Assembly: GCF_001583415.1 (NCBI RefSeq) | Contig: NZ_CP014475.1 | Coordinates: forward strand, 4,340,001 to 4,404,000 | DNA from: Mycolicibacterium phlei | GTDB lineage: Bacteria > Actinomycetota > Actinomycetes > Mycobacteriales > Mycobacteriaceae | Direction of reading: 5' to 3' | Length of the DNA: 64,000 nt | Shown: positions 51,475 through 59,739 of the stretch, piece after piece | How the letters are laid out: the number at the start of each line of letters is the position of its first letter | Numbering within the stretch: position 1 is the stretch's first letter | The notes under the pieces: model-generated | Seen by the model: only the letters and a program-made list of their open reading frames with translations | The model's database searches: none | Told to the model about the DNA's origin: nothing | Position numbers and translations under genes: made by a program

Positions 51475-52209
51475 GCCTCCTCGACTAACGGCGTGCGCGT
51501 TCGCCCGCCGCGGGCTACCGGAATCACCGCACGCGTCAGGACGCGTTACCGAGGGGTTTCGCCTGCTCAGGCCGTTCCGCCCACACCGCCGATGTTCGCT
51601 GGTAGAGCGCCTGCCCGACATAAGAGCCGCAGCCCGTTGAACGCCGGGACGCGCCGGAGGCGTGGGCCGCGCCGCGCTTCGCCGAGTCATCGCCGACGCT
51701 GCGCGACGCACCCGGGGTTCGTCGTACCGCGGGCACCCAACGAGCCGGGCCCCCGGCACCGCCGTCGCACGGCGAGGTTGTCGCGCGAACTGGTTTAGAT
51801 CTCGTTCGGCAGGGGTATTGCGACGTCACCTCGAACGGCGTGGCAGTCGTTGCGAGCCATAGCTGCAGGGGAGAAATCCCGCAAATTGAGCAAATATGTG
51901 CAGACGCCATTTCACCCGGCCGAATTTGCGCCGGGCGAATTAGCTGAAGCGTGGCCGACGACGCGGCAATTAACGTGTGCGCAAATAGGTGGCCGGGCGC
52001 ACAATTCCGATTTTCGTCGCACACCTCTCCTTTTCATCCCGGCGGCCGGCAATTCGGGTCGGGGTGCTGAACGGCCGACGGCGAACCTCTGCGGCGGCGG
52101 ACCAGGCCGGCGTCGGCCCCACACTCCCCGGAAACCGCGCCCGGTTGCCGAATCCCCCTGTGCGCCCGTCGGTTTGCAAAAACTGACAGCCGTGTCACGG
52201 CCGGTCGGC

Positions 52210-52215
52210 TACTTT
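52210..52215 (+). promoter_or_regulatory. -10 box of the gene at 52223 (leaderless)
   Basis: TACTTT followed by seven bases and the GTG start; no ribosome-binding site. Confidence 0.5.
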
Positions 52216-52222
52216 TGCTGCT

Positions 52223-52873
52223 GTGGAACCACCCCACAGGCTCGTACGCGAGGCCGGCGGGACGGTGGTGCACCACGAGGACTACCTCACCCACCGCTCG
52301 GACATCGCGCTCTGCGGACTGGTCCTGACCAGCCCGGATACGGTGGACCCCGCAGCCGCCACGGACGACGTGTGCCCCGGCTGCGAGGCGCGGTTGATCG
52401 AGTACCACCTGGCGTGGTGGCGCGAGCGGGCCGAGGCCGCCACCGCCGAACTCGAGGAACTACGCGCCAGGTACCGGGCGCTGACCGGCGCGGCCGATGA
52501 GCCGCCCAGGCCACAACCCGTCGCGATCGAGGTGGACGCGTCATCACTGCTCGGCCGGGCGCGCACGGAACTGCTCGAACTGTGCCGCCAGTTCGACGGC
52601 GCGCTGCCGTACTGGCGGCTGAAGAACACGATGCAGGCCTTCAACGACAGGTTGAGCACCGACGAGCGCATTCAGCTGGCCGCCGAGATCGGCGAGGACG
52701 GCTCGCTGATCCGTTGGTGCACAAGCGAAGCCCAACGTCTCGGCTGGACGGTCACCGACAGCCCGGTGCAGGCCGAGAACCAGATGTCGTGGGACGCCTG
52801 GACGCAGGACCTCTATCAGACGCCGAAGCGCAGCAGGTGGCGGCTGGGCCGGGCCCGCTCACAGGACGGCTGA
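52223..52873 (+). CDS. Conserved hypothetical protein with a zinc-ribbon-like N-terminus
   Basis: 216 residues. Near the N-terminus it has Cys-containing segments (ALCGLVL and DVCPGCEARL) that may bind zinc, then a helical segment (EYHLAWWRERAEAATAELEELRARY, probable coiled coil) and a C-terminal region with conserved Trp and Leu. No signal peptide. GTG start seven bases behind a -10 box. It overlaps the convergent amidase gene by 15 nt. Function unknown. Confidence 0.7.
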   Translation: MEPPHRLVREAGGTVVHHEDYLTHRSDIALCGLVLTSPDTVDPAAATDDVCPGCEARLIEYHLAWWRERAEAATAELEELRARYRALTGAADEPPRPQPVAIEVDASSLLGRARTELLELCRQFDGALPYWRLKNTMQAFNDRLSTDERIQLAAEIGEDGSLIRWCTSEAQRLGWTVTDSPVQAENQMSWDAWTQDLYQTPKRSRWRLGRARSQDG

Positions 52874-53734
52874 GTCCCGCACCGGGGGCACCACCCGCAG
52901 CCGCAACGCGGCGGCCGTCGCCGGGCCGACGATGCCGTCGACCTTCAGGCCACGGGTGCGGCGCTGAAACTCCCGCACGGCGGCCTCGGTCTGCGGGCCG
53001 TAGATTCCGTCGACCACGAGATGCCCGGCGTACTCGCGATAGCCCTCCTTGAGCCGGCGTTGCAGCTCAGCGACCTGCGGCCCCTCCGAACCCCGGAACA
53101 GCAGGATGTGCGCGTACTCGCCGACGGGCACCGGTGGGCGTGGTGTGGGCGCCGGGGCGTCGATGGTGCCGATCCGGTCCTGGATGTCGCGCCGCAGGAC
53201 GTCCATGTCGATGGCGCCCGGATCCCATTTGCCTTGGGAGCGCCCGGCGTACTCCTTGTGGCCGATCGTGCGGCTCGCGGTCTGCGCCAATCGGCGGTTG
53301 ATCGCCGCACAGCAACGAACGAGCGCATCGTATTGTGCGTCAGGCCAGTTCATGCGGTGCGGGGCGGTCGGGCTCGTCCCGCTGTTGGCGCACTCGATCC
53401 CGATCAGGTGCCAGTTGCCCATGTTGGCGGGCAGCCACGGATACATGCCGATCCCGGCGTGCCAGGCGACGCCGAGTGCCACCACGGTCACGGTGCCGTC
53501 GCGCGCGATGTGCAGCTGGGACAACGGGCCCGGCAGGTCGGGCCTACCGTCGGCGATGGAGGCTGCGGAGGCATTGTCCGACCCGGTGTGATGCACCATC
53601 ACACCGCGGATGTCCTTGAAATCGCCGTGGCCGCGGCTACGCCAGCCGGGGTACTCGACCAAGCGGACCCCCTCGGCCCTCACCACCTCGGCGAGCCACA
53701 CCGGGTCGCCGACCCATGGCCGTGTCTGAGGCAT
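52859..53734 (-). CDS. N-acetylmuramoyl-L-alanine amidase, phage LysA-like, with peptidoglycan-binding domain
   Basis: 291 residues. PGRP/amidase_2 domain (~40-185) with zinc ligands His48/49 in VMVHHTG, His159 in IGHKEYAG and Asp171 in KWDPG. Stretches such as GPLSQLHIARDGTVTVVA, GIECANSGTS and GHKEYAGRSQGKWDPG match amidase modules of mycobacteriophage LysA and Rv3594. A peptidoglycan-binding_1 domain (~214-277, DGIYGPQTEAAV) follows. No signal peptide is seen. Cleaves the lactyl-alanine bond of peptidoglycan. Divergent from the LysM-esterase gene. Confidence 0.88.
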   Translation of the reverse strand: MPQTRPWVGDPVWLAEVVRAEGVRLVEYPGWRSRGHGDFKDIRGVMVHHTGSDNASAASIADGRPDLPGPLSQLHIARDGTVTVVALGVAWHAGIGMYPWLPANMGNWHLIGIECANSGTSPTAPHRMNWPDAQYDALVRCCAAINRRLAQTASRTIGHKEYAGRSQGKWDPGAIDMDVLRRDIQDRIGTIDAPAPTPRPPVPVGEYAHILLFRGSEGPQVAELQRRLKEGYREYAGHLVVDGIYGPQTEAAVREFQRRTRGLKVDGIVGPATAAALRLRVVPPVRDSAVL

Positions 53735-53906
53735 GACACCCGAGGGTAGCCCACAATGTCACCGACCAGTGTCGCTCGTACTTTGTTGTGTTGCAGAGCA
53801 ATACGACAGCAACCCGGCCCGCCATCCGGATCCCGCGATCCCTGATCCGTCGGGCTTTTTCACGGTAGGCTGCAAGTCCGCACCACCTCGTCAAGGGGAT
53901 GAGCGA

Positions 53907-55265
53907 ATGGTCAGAACACACACGGTGGTCGCAGGAGAAACGCTGTCGGCGTTGGCATTGCGCTACTACGGGGATGCGGACCGGTACCGGCTGATCGCCA
54001 CCGCCAGCGGAATCGCCGACCCGAACGTCATCAACGTCGGGCAACGCCTGATCATGCCCGACTTCACCAGATACACCGTGGTGGCCGGGGACACCCTGAC
54101 AGGGCTGGCAACCCGCTTCTACGGTGACCCGAGGCTGGGCCGGTTGATCGCAGGCGCCTCCGGCGTCACCGAATCAGGTTCGCTCACAGCGGGTCAACAG
54201 GTGATCATCCCGGACATCACGAGACACCGGGTGGCCGCCGGAGACACCCTGGCCGCTTTGGCGGCGCGCTACTACGGCGACACCGCGTTCTATCCGGTGA
54301 TGGCCGCGGTCAACGGCATCACCGACCCGGGCGTGCTCAACGCGGGCCGCGATGTGGTCGTCTTCGTCGGCCGCAGCGACGGGTTCGGCCTGAGGGTCGT
54401 CGACCGCAACGAGAACGACCCCCGCCTGTGGTACTACCGCTTCCAGACTGCGGCAATCGGCTGGAATCCCGGGGTGAACGTCCTGCTGCCGGACGACTAC
54501 CGGACCAGCGGGCGCACCTATCCCGTGCTGTACCTGCTGCACGGCGGCGCCGCGGATTTCCGCCAGTTCGACTTTCTGGGGATCCGCGAGCTGACCGCCG
54601 GAAAACCGATCATCGTGGTCATGCCCGACGGCGGCCAGGCGGGCTGGTACTCCAACCCGGTGGCCTCCTTCGTCGGCCCGCGAAACTGGGAGACGTTCCA
54701 TATCGCCCAACTGCTTCCGTGGATCGAGGCAAACTTCCGGGTGTATGCCGAGTACGACGGGCGCGCGGTCGCCGGGTTCTCGATGGGGGGCTTCGGCGCG
54801 CTGAAGTACGCGGCCAAGTACTACGGCCACTTCGCCTCGGTGAGCAGTCACTCCGGACCGGCGAGCCTGCGGCGCGACTTCGGCCTGGTCGTGCACTGGG
54901 CGAACATCACCTCCGCGGTTCTCGACCTGGCCGGCGGCACGGTGTACGGGGCGCCGCTGTGGGACCAGGCCCGGGTCAGCGCCGACAACCCGATCGAGCG
55001 CATCGAGAGCTACCGCAACAAGAGGGTGTTCCTGGTCGCGGGCACCAGCCCCGACCCGCTCAACTGGTTCGACAGCGTGAACGAGACCCAGGTACTCGCC
55101 GGCCAGCGCGAGTTCCGCGAACGACTCAGCGCCGCAGGCATTCCGTACGAGTTCCATGAGGTGCCCGGCGGGCACGTGTTCCGGCCCGAGATGTTCACCG
55201 CCGACCTCGACGGGATCCTCGCCCGGTTGCGGCCCGCCAGCGGTGGTGACTTCAACCGAAGTTGA
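53907..55265 (+). CDS. Three LysM domains fused to an esterase D-like alpha/beta hydrolase
   Basis: 452 residues. LysM domains at about 4-52, 55-103 and 106-154 (HTVVAGETLSALALRYYG, YTVVAGDTLTGLATRFYG, HRVAAGDTLAALAARYYG) bind peptidoglycan. The C-terminal ~290 residues are a putative esterase related to antigen 85 and esterase D: LYLLHGGAAD, nucleophile Ser292 in AGFSMGGFGAL, and the catalytic His in VPGGHVF. No signal peptide: the frame starts directly in LysM 1, and an upstream extension lacks one too. ATG at 53907 with AAGGGG upstream. It may attack an ester in the envelope; divergent from an amidase gene. Confidence 0.85.
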   Translation: MVRTHTVVAGETLSALALRYYGDADRYRLIATASGIADPNVINVGQRLIMPDFTRYTVVAGDTLTGLATRFYGDPRLGRLIAGASGVTESGSLTAGQQVIIPDITRHRVAAGDTLAALAARYYGDTAFYPVMAAVNGITDPGVLNAGRDVVVFVGRSDGFGLRVVDRNENDPRLWYYRFQTAAIGWNPGVNVLLPDDYRTSGRTYPVLYLLHGGAADFRQFDFLGIRELTAGKPIIVVMPDGGQAGWYSNPVASFVGPRNWETFHIAQLLPWIEANFRVYAEYDGRAVAGFSMGGFGALKYAAKYYGHFASVSSHSGPASLRRDFGLVVHWANITSAVLDLAGGTVYGAPLWDQARVSADNPIERIESYRNKRVFLVAGTSPDPLNWFDSVNETQVLAGQREFRERLSAAGIPYEFHEVPGGHVFRPEMFTADLDGILARLRPASGGDFNRS

Positions 55266-55375
55266 GGCTGCACGGTCGACCCGTGAGCTCGAACTCGACG
55301 CCCGAGACACCTGAACAGCCCGGCCAGCGCGGGTTACGGTGAGCAGGTGAATATCCCGACCCTCCAGACCCGTCG

Positions 55376-56512
55376 ATGAAGGCGGTCAGCTGTCAGCACG
55401 CCACCCTGACGGTGGTGGACCTGCCCGAACCACGGCCGGCCCAGGGCCAGCTGCTGCTCAACGTGTTGCGCTGCGGTATCTGCGGTTCGGACCTGCACGC
55501 CAAGGACCACACCGACGAGCTGGCCGAGTCGATGGCCGCCGTCGGGGTCACCGACACCGTGGCCTCCGACAGGCCGGTGGTGTTCGGCCACGAGTTCTGC
55601 GGTGAGGTCGCCGAACGCGGCCGGGGTGTGGGCAAGCGGTTCCGGGAGGGCACCCCGGTGGTGTCGTTTCCGCTGCTGCGCGCCCGCGGCGGGGTGCATC
55701 TGACCGGGCTGTCGGCGGTGGCGCCGGGGGCGTACGCCGAGCGGGTGCTGGCCGAGGCGGCGCTGAGCTTCGCGGTGCCCAACGGGTTGTCCCCCGATAT
55801 CGCCGCGCTGACCGAGCCGATGGCCGTCGCGCTGCACGCGGTACGCCGCAGCGATATCACCCGCCGTGACACCGCGATCGTGATCGGCTGCGGGCCCGTC
55901 GGTCTGGCGATCATCTGCCACCTCAAGGCCAGGGGCGTGGAGAGGATCGTCGCCAGCGATCTCTCGCCGGGCCGGCGTGAACTGGCGCGCCGCTGCGGCG
56001 CGACGCTGGTGGTGGACCCGGCGGTGGACTCGCCGTACGCGTCGGCACCGGGCATCACGTCGGGCACCGACCTGTACAACTTCGGCGTCGGCTCGATGGA
56101 GAAGCTGCGCCGGATCCCCGGCTGGGTGCCGCTGTACCGGATCGCCGACAAGCTGGGCGGGACCGCGCAGAAACGACCGGTGATCTTCGAGTGCGTCGGC
56201 AACCCGGGCATGATCGACTCGATTCTTGCTGCGGCACCGTTTAATTCGCGGGTGGTGGTGGCCGGGGTGTGCATGGGCACCGACCGGATACGCCCGACGC
56301 TGGCCAACGGCAAGGAGATCGACCTGCGGTTCGTGTTCGCCTACACGCCGCTGGAGTTCCGCGACACCCTGCACATGCTCGCCGACGGCAAGGTCGACGC
56401 CGCGCCGATGATCACCGACACCGTCGGACTCGACGGCGTCGCCGCCGCGTTCGACGCGCTGGGCAACCCGGAGAACCAGGCGAAGGTGCTGATCAACCCG
56501 CGGCGCAGCTAG
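55376..56512 (+). CDS. Zinc-type alcohol dehydrogenase-like protein
   Basis: 378 residues of the MDR superfamily. Catalytic zinc ligands are in RCGICGSDLHA and GHEFCGEV; Rossmann loop VIGCGPVGLAII. The four-Cys structural-zinc loop of classical alcohol dehydrogenases is absent, replaced by RARGGVHLTGLSA. Oxidises an alcohol with NAD(P); substrate unknown. No clear ribosome-binding site before the ATG. Confidence 0.82.
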   Translation: MKAVSCQHATLTVVDLPEPRPAQGQLLLNVLRCGICGSDLHAKDHTDELAESMAAVGVTDTVASDRPVVFGHEFCGEVAERGRGVGKRFREGTPVVSFPLLRARGGVHLTGLSAVAPGAYAERVLAEAALSFAVPNGLSPDIAALTEPMAVALHAVRRSDITRRDTAIVIGCGPVGLAIICHLKARGVERIVASDLSPGRRELARRCGATLVVDPAVDSPYASAPGITSGTDLYNFGVGSMEKLRRIPGWVPLYRIADKLGGTAQKRPVIFECVGNPGMIDSILAAAPFNSRVVVAGVCMGTDRIRPTLANGKEIDLRFVFAYTPLEFRDTLHMLADGKVDAAPMITDTVGLDGVAAAFDALGNPENQAKVLINPRRS

Positions 56513-56562
56513 ACGTGAATGTGCGGCGCGGGTCGGCCCGCGCCGCACATCGCGGTGTCTGC

Positions 56563-57882
56563 CTACCAGCCGGGCAGCACGAAGATCGTCCACGCCATCA
56601 GCGGCGCCACCACCATCATCGCCACACCCCATCGGAGCAGCTGGCTCATCAGGCGGTCCCGGTCCTCCTCGGCGGCGTTGGCCACTACCAGCGCTCCCGA
56701 CGTCGAGAACGGTGACGCATCGACGATCGACGAGGACAGGCTCAGCGCGATGATCATCGCGACCGATGACACCTCACCGGCCAACAGGAACGGCACCGCC
56801 AGCGGCACCAGTGCGCCGAGGATCCCGGTGGTCGAGGCGAACGCCGACACGACGGCCGCGATCACACAGATCAGCAGCGCGATCAGCAGCGGGGACCGCA
56901 GGTGCGCCACTGCGTCGGACACGTAGGTGACGGTGCCGAGTTTCTCCAGGAGGCTGACGTAGGTGACGATGCCCACGATCAGGAACACCGACGCCCACGC
57001 GATCTTCGGCAGCGCCTCCTTGGCGGCCTCCGGTGACTGGATCCCCAGGATGACTGCGAGTGTCATTGCGACGAAACCGATGTCGAGGCTTGTGCAGGCG
57101 ACGATGCCGACCATCACCGCCAGTCCGGCGAGCGTGGTGGCCACCGCCCGGGTCATGGGCGGCCGCACGGCCAGCGCGACGTCGGTGACATCGACGGCCC
57201 GCACCACGGTGTCGCCGGAACGCGGCGTGGGACCTCCTGTCCCGGTGACGGTTTCGTCGGCGCCGCCCTGCAGGCGACGGCCGCCCGCCCGTCGGTTGAT
57301 GACGACGCAGAGCAGGTAGCACATCACCGCGTTCACCACGAAGCAGCTGATGAACAACAGGATCGGCGACGATGCCACACCGTTGGAGGCCGCCACGTCG
57401 TTGACGATGATCCCGAACAGCCCGATCGGCGAGAACTCGCCGGCGCTGACACCGTTGGCGATCATCAGGCCCATCAGCAGCGGGCTGATGCCGTAGCGGT
57501 GAGCCAGTCGCATCGCGGTCGGCGCGATGATCGCGACCGCCGCGGGCGGTACGGCGCCGATGCCGGCCAGGAAGGCGGCCAGGGCGAACATGATCCACGG
57601 GAACGCCCACACCCGCCCGCGCACCAGGGTCACCGCGGTGTCGACGAGCCAGTCGATGGCGCCGTTGGCCTTGGCGATGGCGAACAGGTAGGTCACCCCG
57701 ACGAGGATCACGAACAGCCCGGCGGGAAACCCGGCGATGATCTCCTTCTCGGACAGGTCAGCCAGTCCCACACCGACCACGAAGGTGGCGACGAACGCCA
57801 GTGCACCCATGTGCACGTTGAATACCGTGGAGATGACGAACACCGCGACCAGTGCGGCGATCGAGAGCAGTTGGACCGACAT
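56563..57882 (-). CDS. MatC-type dicarboxylate/malonate carrier
   Basis: 439 residues, about 12 membrane helices. N-terminal half matches the MatC_N domain (STVFNVHMGALAFVATF, EKEIIAGFPAGLFVILVGVTYLFAIA). MatC proteins import malonate or related dicarboxylates. A cytoplasmic loop (~200-235) is Gly/Arg-rich. Encoded 13 nt downstream of the Asp/Glu-racemase-family enzyme in one operon. Confidence 0.85.
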   Translation of the reverse strand: MSVQLLSIAALVAVFVISTVFNVHMGALAFVATFVVGVGLADLSEKEIIAGFPAGLFVILVGVTYLFAIAKANGAIDWLVDTAVTLVRGRVWAFPWIMFALAAFLAGIGAVPPAAVAIIAPTAMRLAHRYGISPLLMGLMIANGVSAGEFSPIGLFGIIVNDVAASNGVASSPILLFISCFVVNAVMCYLLCVVINRRAGGRRLQGGADETVTGTGGPTPRSGDTVVRAVDVTDVALAVRPPMTRAVATTLAGLAVMVGIVACTSLDIGFVAMTLAVILGIQSPEAAKEALPKIAWASVFLIVGIVTYVSLLEKLGTVTYVSDAVAHLRSPLLIALLICVIAAVVSAFASTTGILGALVPLAVPFLLAGEVSSVAMIIALSLSSSIVDASPFSTSGALVVANAAEEDRDRLMSQLLRWGVAMMVVAPLMAWTIFVLPGW

Positions 57883-57895
57883 CGTTCAGCCCGCC

Positions 57896-58681
57896 TCAGT
57901 GCTTCTCCAGCAGGGCGCCGAAGCCGGCGTACTGGTCATCGATTCCCATGGCCCGCAACGCATGCCAGTAGATGACGGTGCCGACCGCCCAGACCGGCTT
58001 GCCCAGTTCCTGTTCCAGTCGCGGCGCCAGCGCGCCGAACCGCAGGTTGGTGCCGAGCTGGATGATGGCGTCGGGACGGTGTTCGTCGGCCACCTGGACG
58101 GCGGCGCGCAGCCGGTCCTCGGTCTGCGAGGCGACCTCGATGATGCTGCGGCACTTGAGGCCTTCGACGTGGACGACCTCGAAGCCGCGGCCCTCGAAAT
58201 AGCTGACCGCGTTCTTCTCGATCACCGGGTAGTAGGGCGTGACGAGCGCGATGCGCCGCGCGCCCACCTCCTTCAGCGCGGCCTCGGACGCCTGCGCGCC
58301 CATCGACACGTCGACCCCGGAGGCCTCCCGCAGGTGGTCGAGCAGCGCGAAGCTCCCCTCGACGCCGCCCATGAAGCTCTGCGAGGACATCCCCAGCACC
58401 AGGTGGTCGATGAGCGCCTCGTTGAGCCGGCGCACCGAGTCGTCGAGGTTGGCCGCGACGTGGCGCATGATGATCGACCAGTCCTCGTCGGCGCGGATCG
58501 ACTGGTTGGGCACGTAGTAGCGGTCGATGGCGTTGATGACGCCCGGCGGGCGCATGTCCATCATCTCGTTCTCGACCACCACGTTGGGGCCGGGCGTCAT
58601 GATGCCGATGACACCGCGCGGGCCCATCGCGTTGCGGTAGCGGGTGCGGTCATGGGTCGTCCCGTCGATCTGGCCGGCCAT
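57896..58681 (-). CDS. Asp/Glu racemase superfamily enzyme (arylmalonate decarboxylase / maleate isomerase type)
   Basis: 261 residues. Two-domain fold of the family: VIGIMTPGPNVVVENEM, LVTPYYPVIEKNAVSYFEGRGFEV, IIQLGTNLRFGALAPRLE. The two active-site Cys positions of maleate isomerase are not kept: the first reads GMSSQSF and the second GTNLRF, so chemistry may be different or lost. With MatC and a LysR regulator it forms a dicarboxylate-use cluster. GAGGAG precedes the ATG. Confidence 0.8.
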   Translation of the reverse strand: MAGQIDGTTHDRTRYRNAMGPRGVIGIMTPGPNVVVENEMMDMRPPGVINAIDRYYVPNQSIRADEDWSIIMRHVAANLDDSVRRLNEALIDHLVLGMSSQSFMGGVEGSFALLDHLREASGVDVSMGAQASEAALKEVGARRIALVTPYYPVIEKNAVSYFEGRGFEVVHVEGLKCRSIIEVASQTEDRLRAAVQVADEHRPDAIIQLGTNLRFGALAPRLEQELGKPVWAVGTVIYWHALRAMGIDDQYAGFGALLEKH

Positions 58682-58759
58682 GGGTTTCTCCTCATTGTGA
58701 GTCGGATCACTGTCGCTGCGGAAGCGTATGGCCGCGATACCTGGGCTGAACCCGTGCAG

Positions 58760-58793
58760 TTCGGATAGTGCGGATCCGTTTTTCGGATACTGT
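58760..58793 (+). promoter_or_regulatory. Promoter and repeat operator between the enzyme gene and lysR
   Basis: TTCGGATA occurs at 58760 and again at 58782, exactly 22 bp apart (two helical turns), with a CGGATCCG palindrome between. The second copy runs into TACTGT (58788-58793), a -10 box six bases before the GTG of the LysR gene. Fits an autoregulated LysR site controlling both divergent genes. Confidence 0.5.
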
Positions 58794-58799
58794 GAGGCG

Positions 58800-59732
58800 G
58801 TGCACCTGGACTGGCTGACCTCGTTCGTCGCCGTCGCCGAGCAGCGGGCGTTCCTGGCCGCGGCGCAGAGCCTCGGCCGGGCACAGTCCCGGGTCAGCGA
58901 GCATGTGGCGAAGCTGGAGCAGGAGCTCGGCGTCGTTCTGGTGGACCGGTCGGTGCGGCCGGTGCGCCTGACGGTGGCCGGCGAGATCTTCCTGGGCCGG
59001 GCCAAGGATGTGCTGGCGACGCTGGACAGTGCCCGCGCGGAGATGGCCGCGGTACGCGGGACGAGCTACGGGACGGTGCGGCTGGCGTGCATGTCGAGCG
59101 CGGCCGGGGTGTTCGCCTCGCGGTTGATCGACCGGTTCAGCAAGGCGGAGCGCAACATCGACGTGCAGATCCTCGAGGGGCCGACCGCCACCCTGCCGGA
59201 GATGCTGCAGCGCCACGAGGCCGATCTCGCGATTCTGCCGCACACGTATGTCGCGAACAGCCCTGAACTGCAATGGGTTCCGCTGTGGGACGAGCCGCTA
59301 CTGCTTCTCGTCCCGCCGACGCACCGGCTGGCGACGGTCACGTCGGTCCCGTTGGCCGAGTTGACCAGCGAGGATGTCGTGACCCCCGGCAGCGGGGACG
59401 GCGCCCGTGGCCTGTCACCGGAGGTCGCCGCGATGTTCGCGGCCGCGGGTGTCCAGGTGCGCACGGGCCGGCGGGTCGCCAGCCCCTACACGCTGGTGTC
59501 GATGGTCCGCTCCGGTCTGGGCGTGGGCGTCCTCAGCGAGCTGGCCGTCCGCCTGACCGGCACCGACGGGGTGGTGGTGCTGCCGCTGGACAACCCGTCA
59601 GCGGTGCGGCACACGGTGCTGGCGTGGCCGCGGGAGCGGCGAAATTCCGATGCGGTGCAGAGGTTTTCAGAGTTCGTCCAGGCTGCGCGGCTACCGGACG
59701 GCACAACGCGTCCCGCCGGACTCCGGTACTGA
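58800..59732 (+). CDS. LysR-family transcriptional regulator
   Basis: 310 residues. N-terminal winged helix-turn-helix (FVAVAEQRAFLAAAQSLGRAQSRVSEHVAKLE) and the effector-binding domain (VRLACMSS onward). It starts with GTG at 58800, fixed by the -10 box six bases upstream. Divergent from the racemase-family enzyme and matC, the usual arrangement for a LysR activator. Effector probably a dicarboxylate (inferred). Ends 7 nt from the convergent kdpD. Confidence 0.9.
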   Translation: MHLDWLTSFVAVAEQRAFLAAAQSLGRAQSRVSEHVAKLEQELGVVLVDRSVRPVRLTVAGEIFLGRAKDVLATLDSARAEMAAVRGTSYGTVRLACMSSAAGVFASRLIDRFSKAERNIDVQILEGPTATLPEMLQRHEADLAILPHTYVANSPELQWVPLWDEPLLLLVPPTHRLATVTSVPLAELTSEDVVTPGSGDGARGLSPEVAAMFAAAGVQVRTGRRVASPYTLVSMVRSGLGVGVLSELAVRLTGTDGVVVLPLDNPSAVRHTVLAWPRERRNSDAVQRFSEFVQAARLPDGTTRPAGLRY

Positions 59733-59739
59733 CCGACCG

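Larger units (their letters stand above)
51159..52222. other. 1.06-kb region without a convincing gene
   Basis: The first ~100 bases are AT-rich and serve as promoter of the GjpA-like gene. Open frames of 130-160 codons exist on both strands (51274-51759, 51536-52024, 51409-51798) but have no family features, poor ribosome-binding sites and Arg/Ser/Pro bias typical of shadow frames. A hairpin at 51444 and a leaderless promoter at 52210 are the only clear elements. The region could hold a small RNA or be decayed coding sequence. Confidence 0.55.

Noticed and set aside
51536..52024. 162-codon open frame on the minus strand in the gene-poor region
   Set aside because: No family features or ribosome-binding site, Arg/Ser/Ala bias typical of shadow frames in GC-rich DNA; not supported as a gene.
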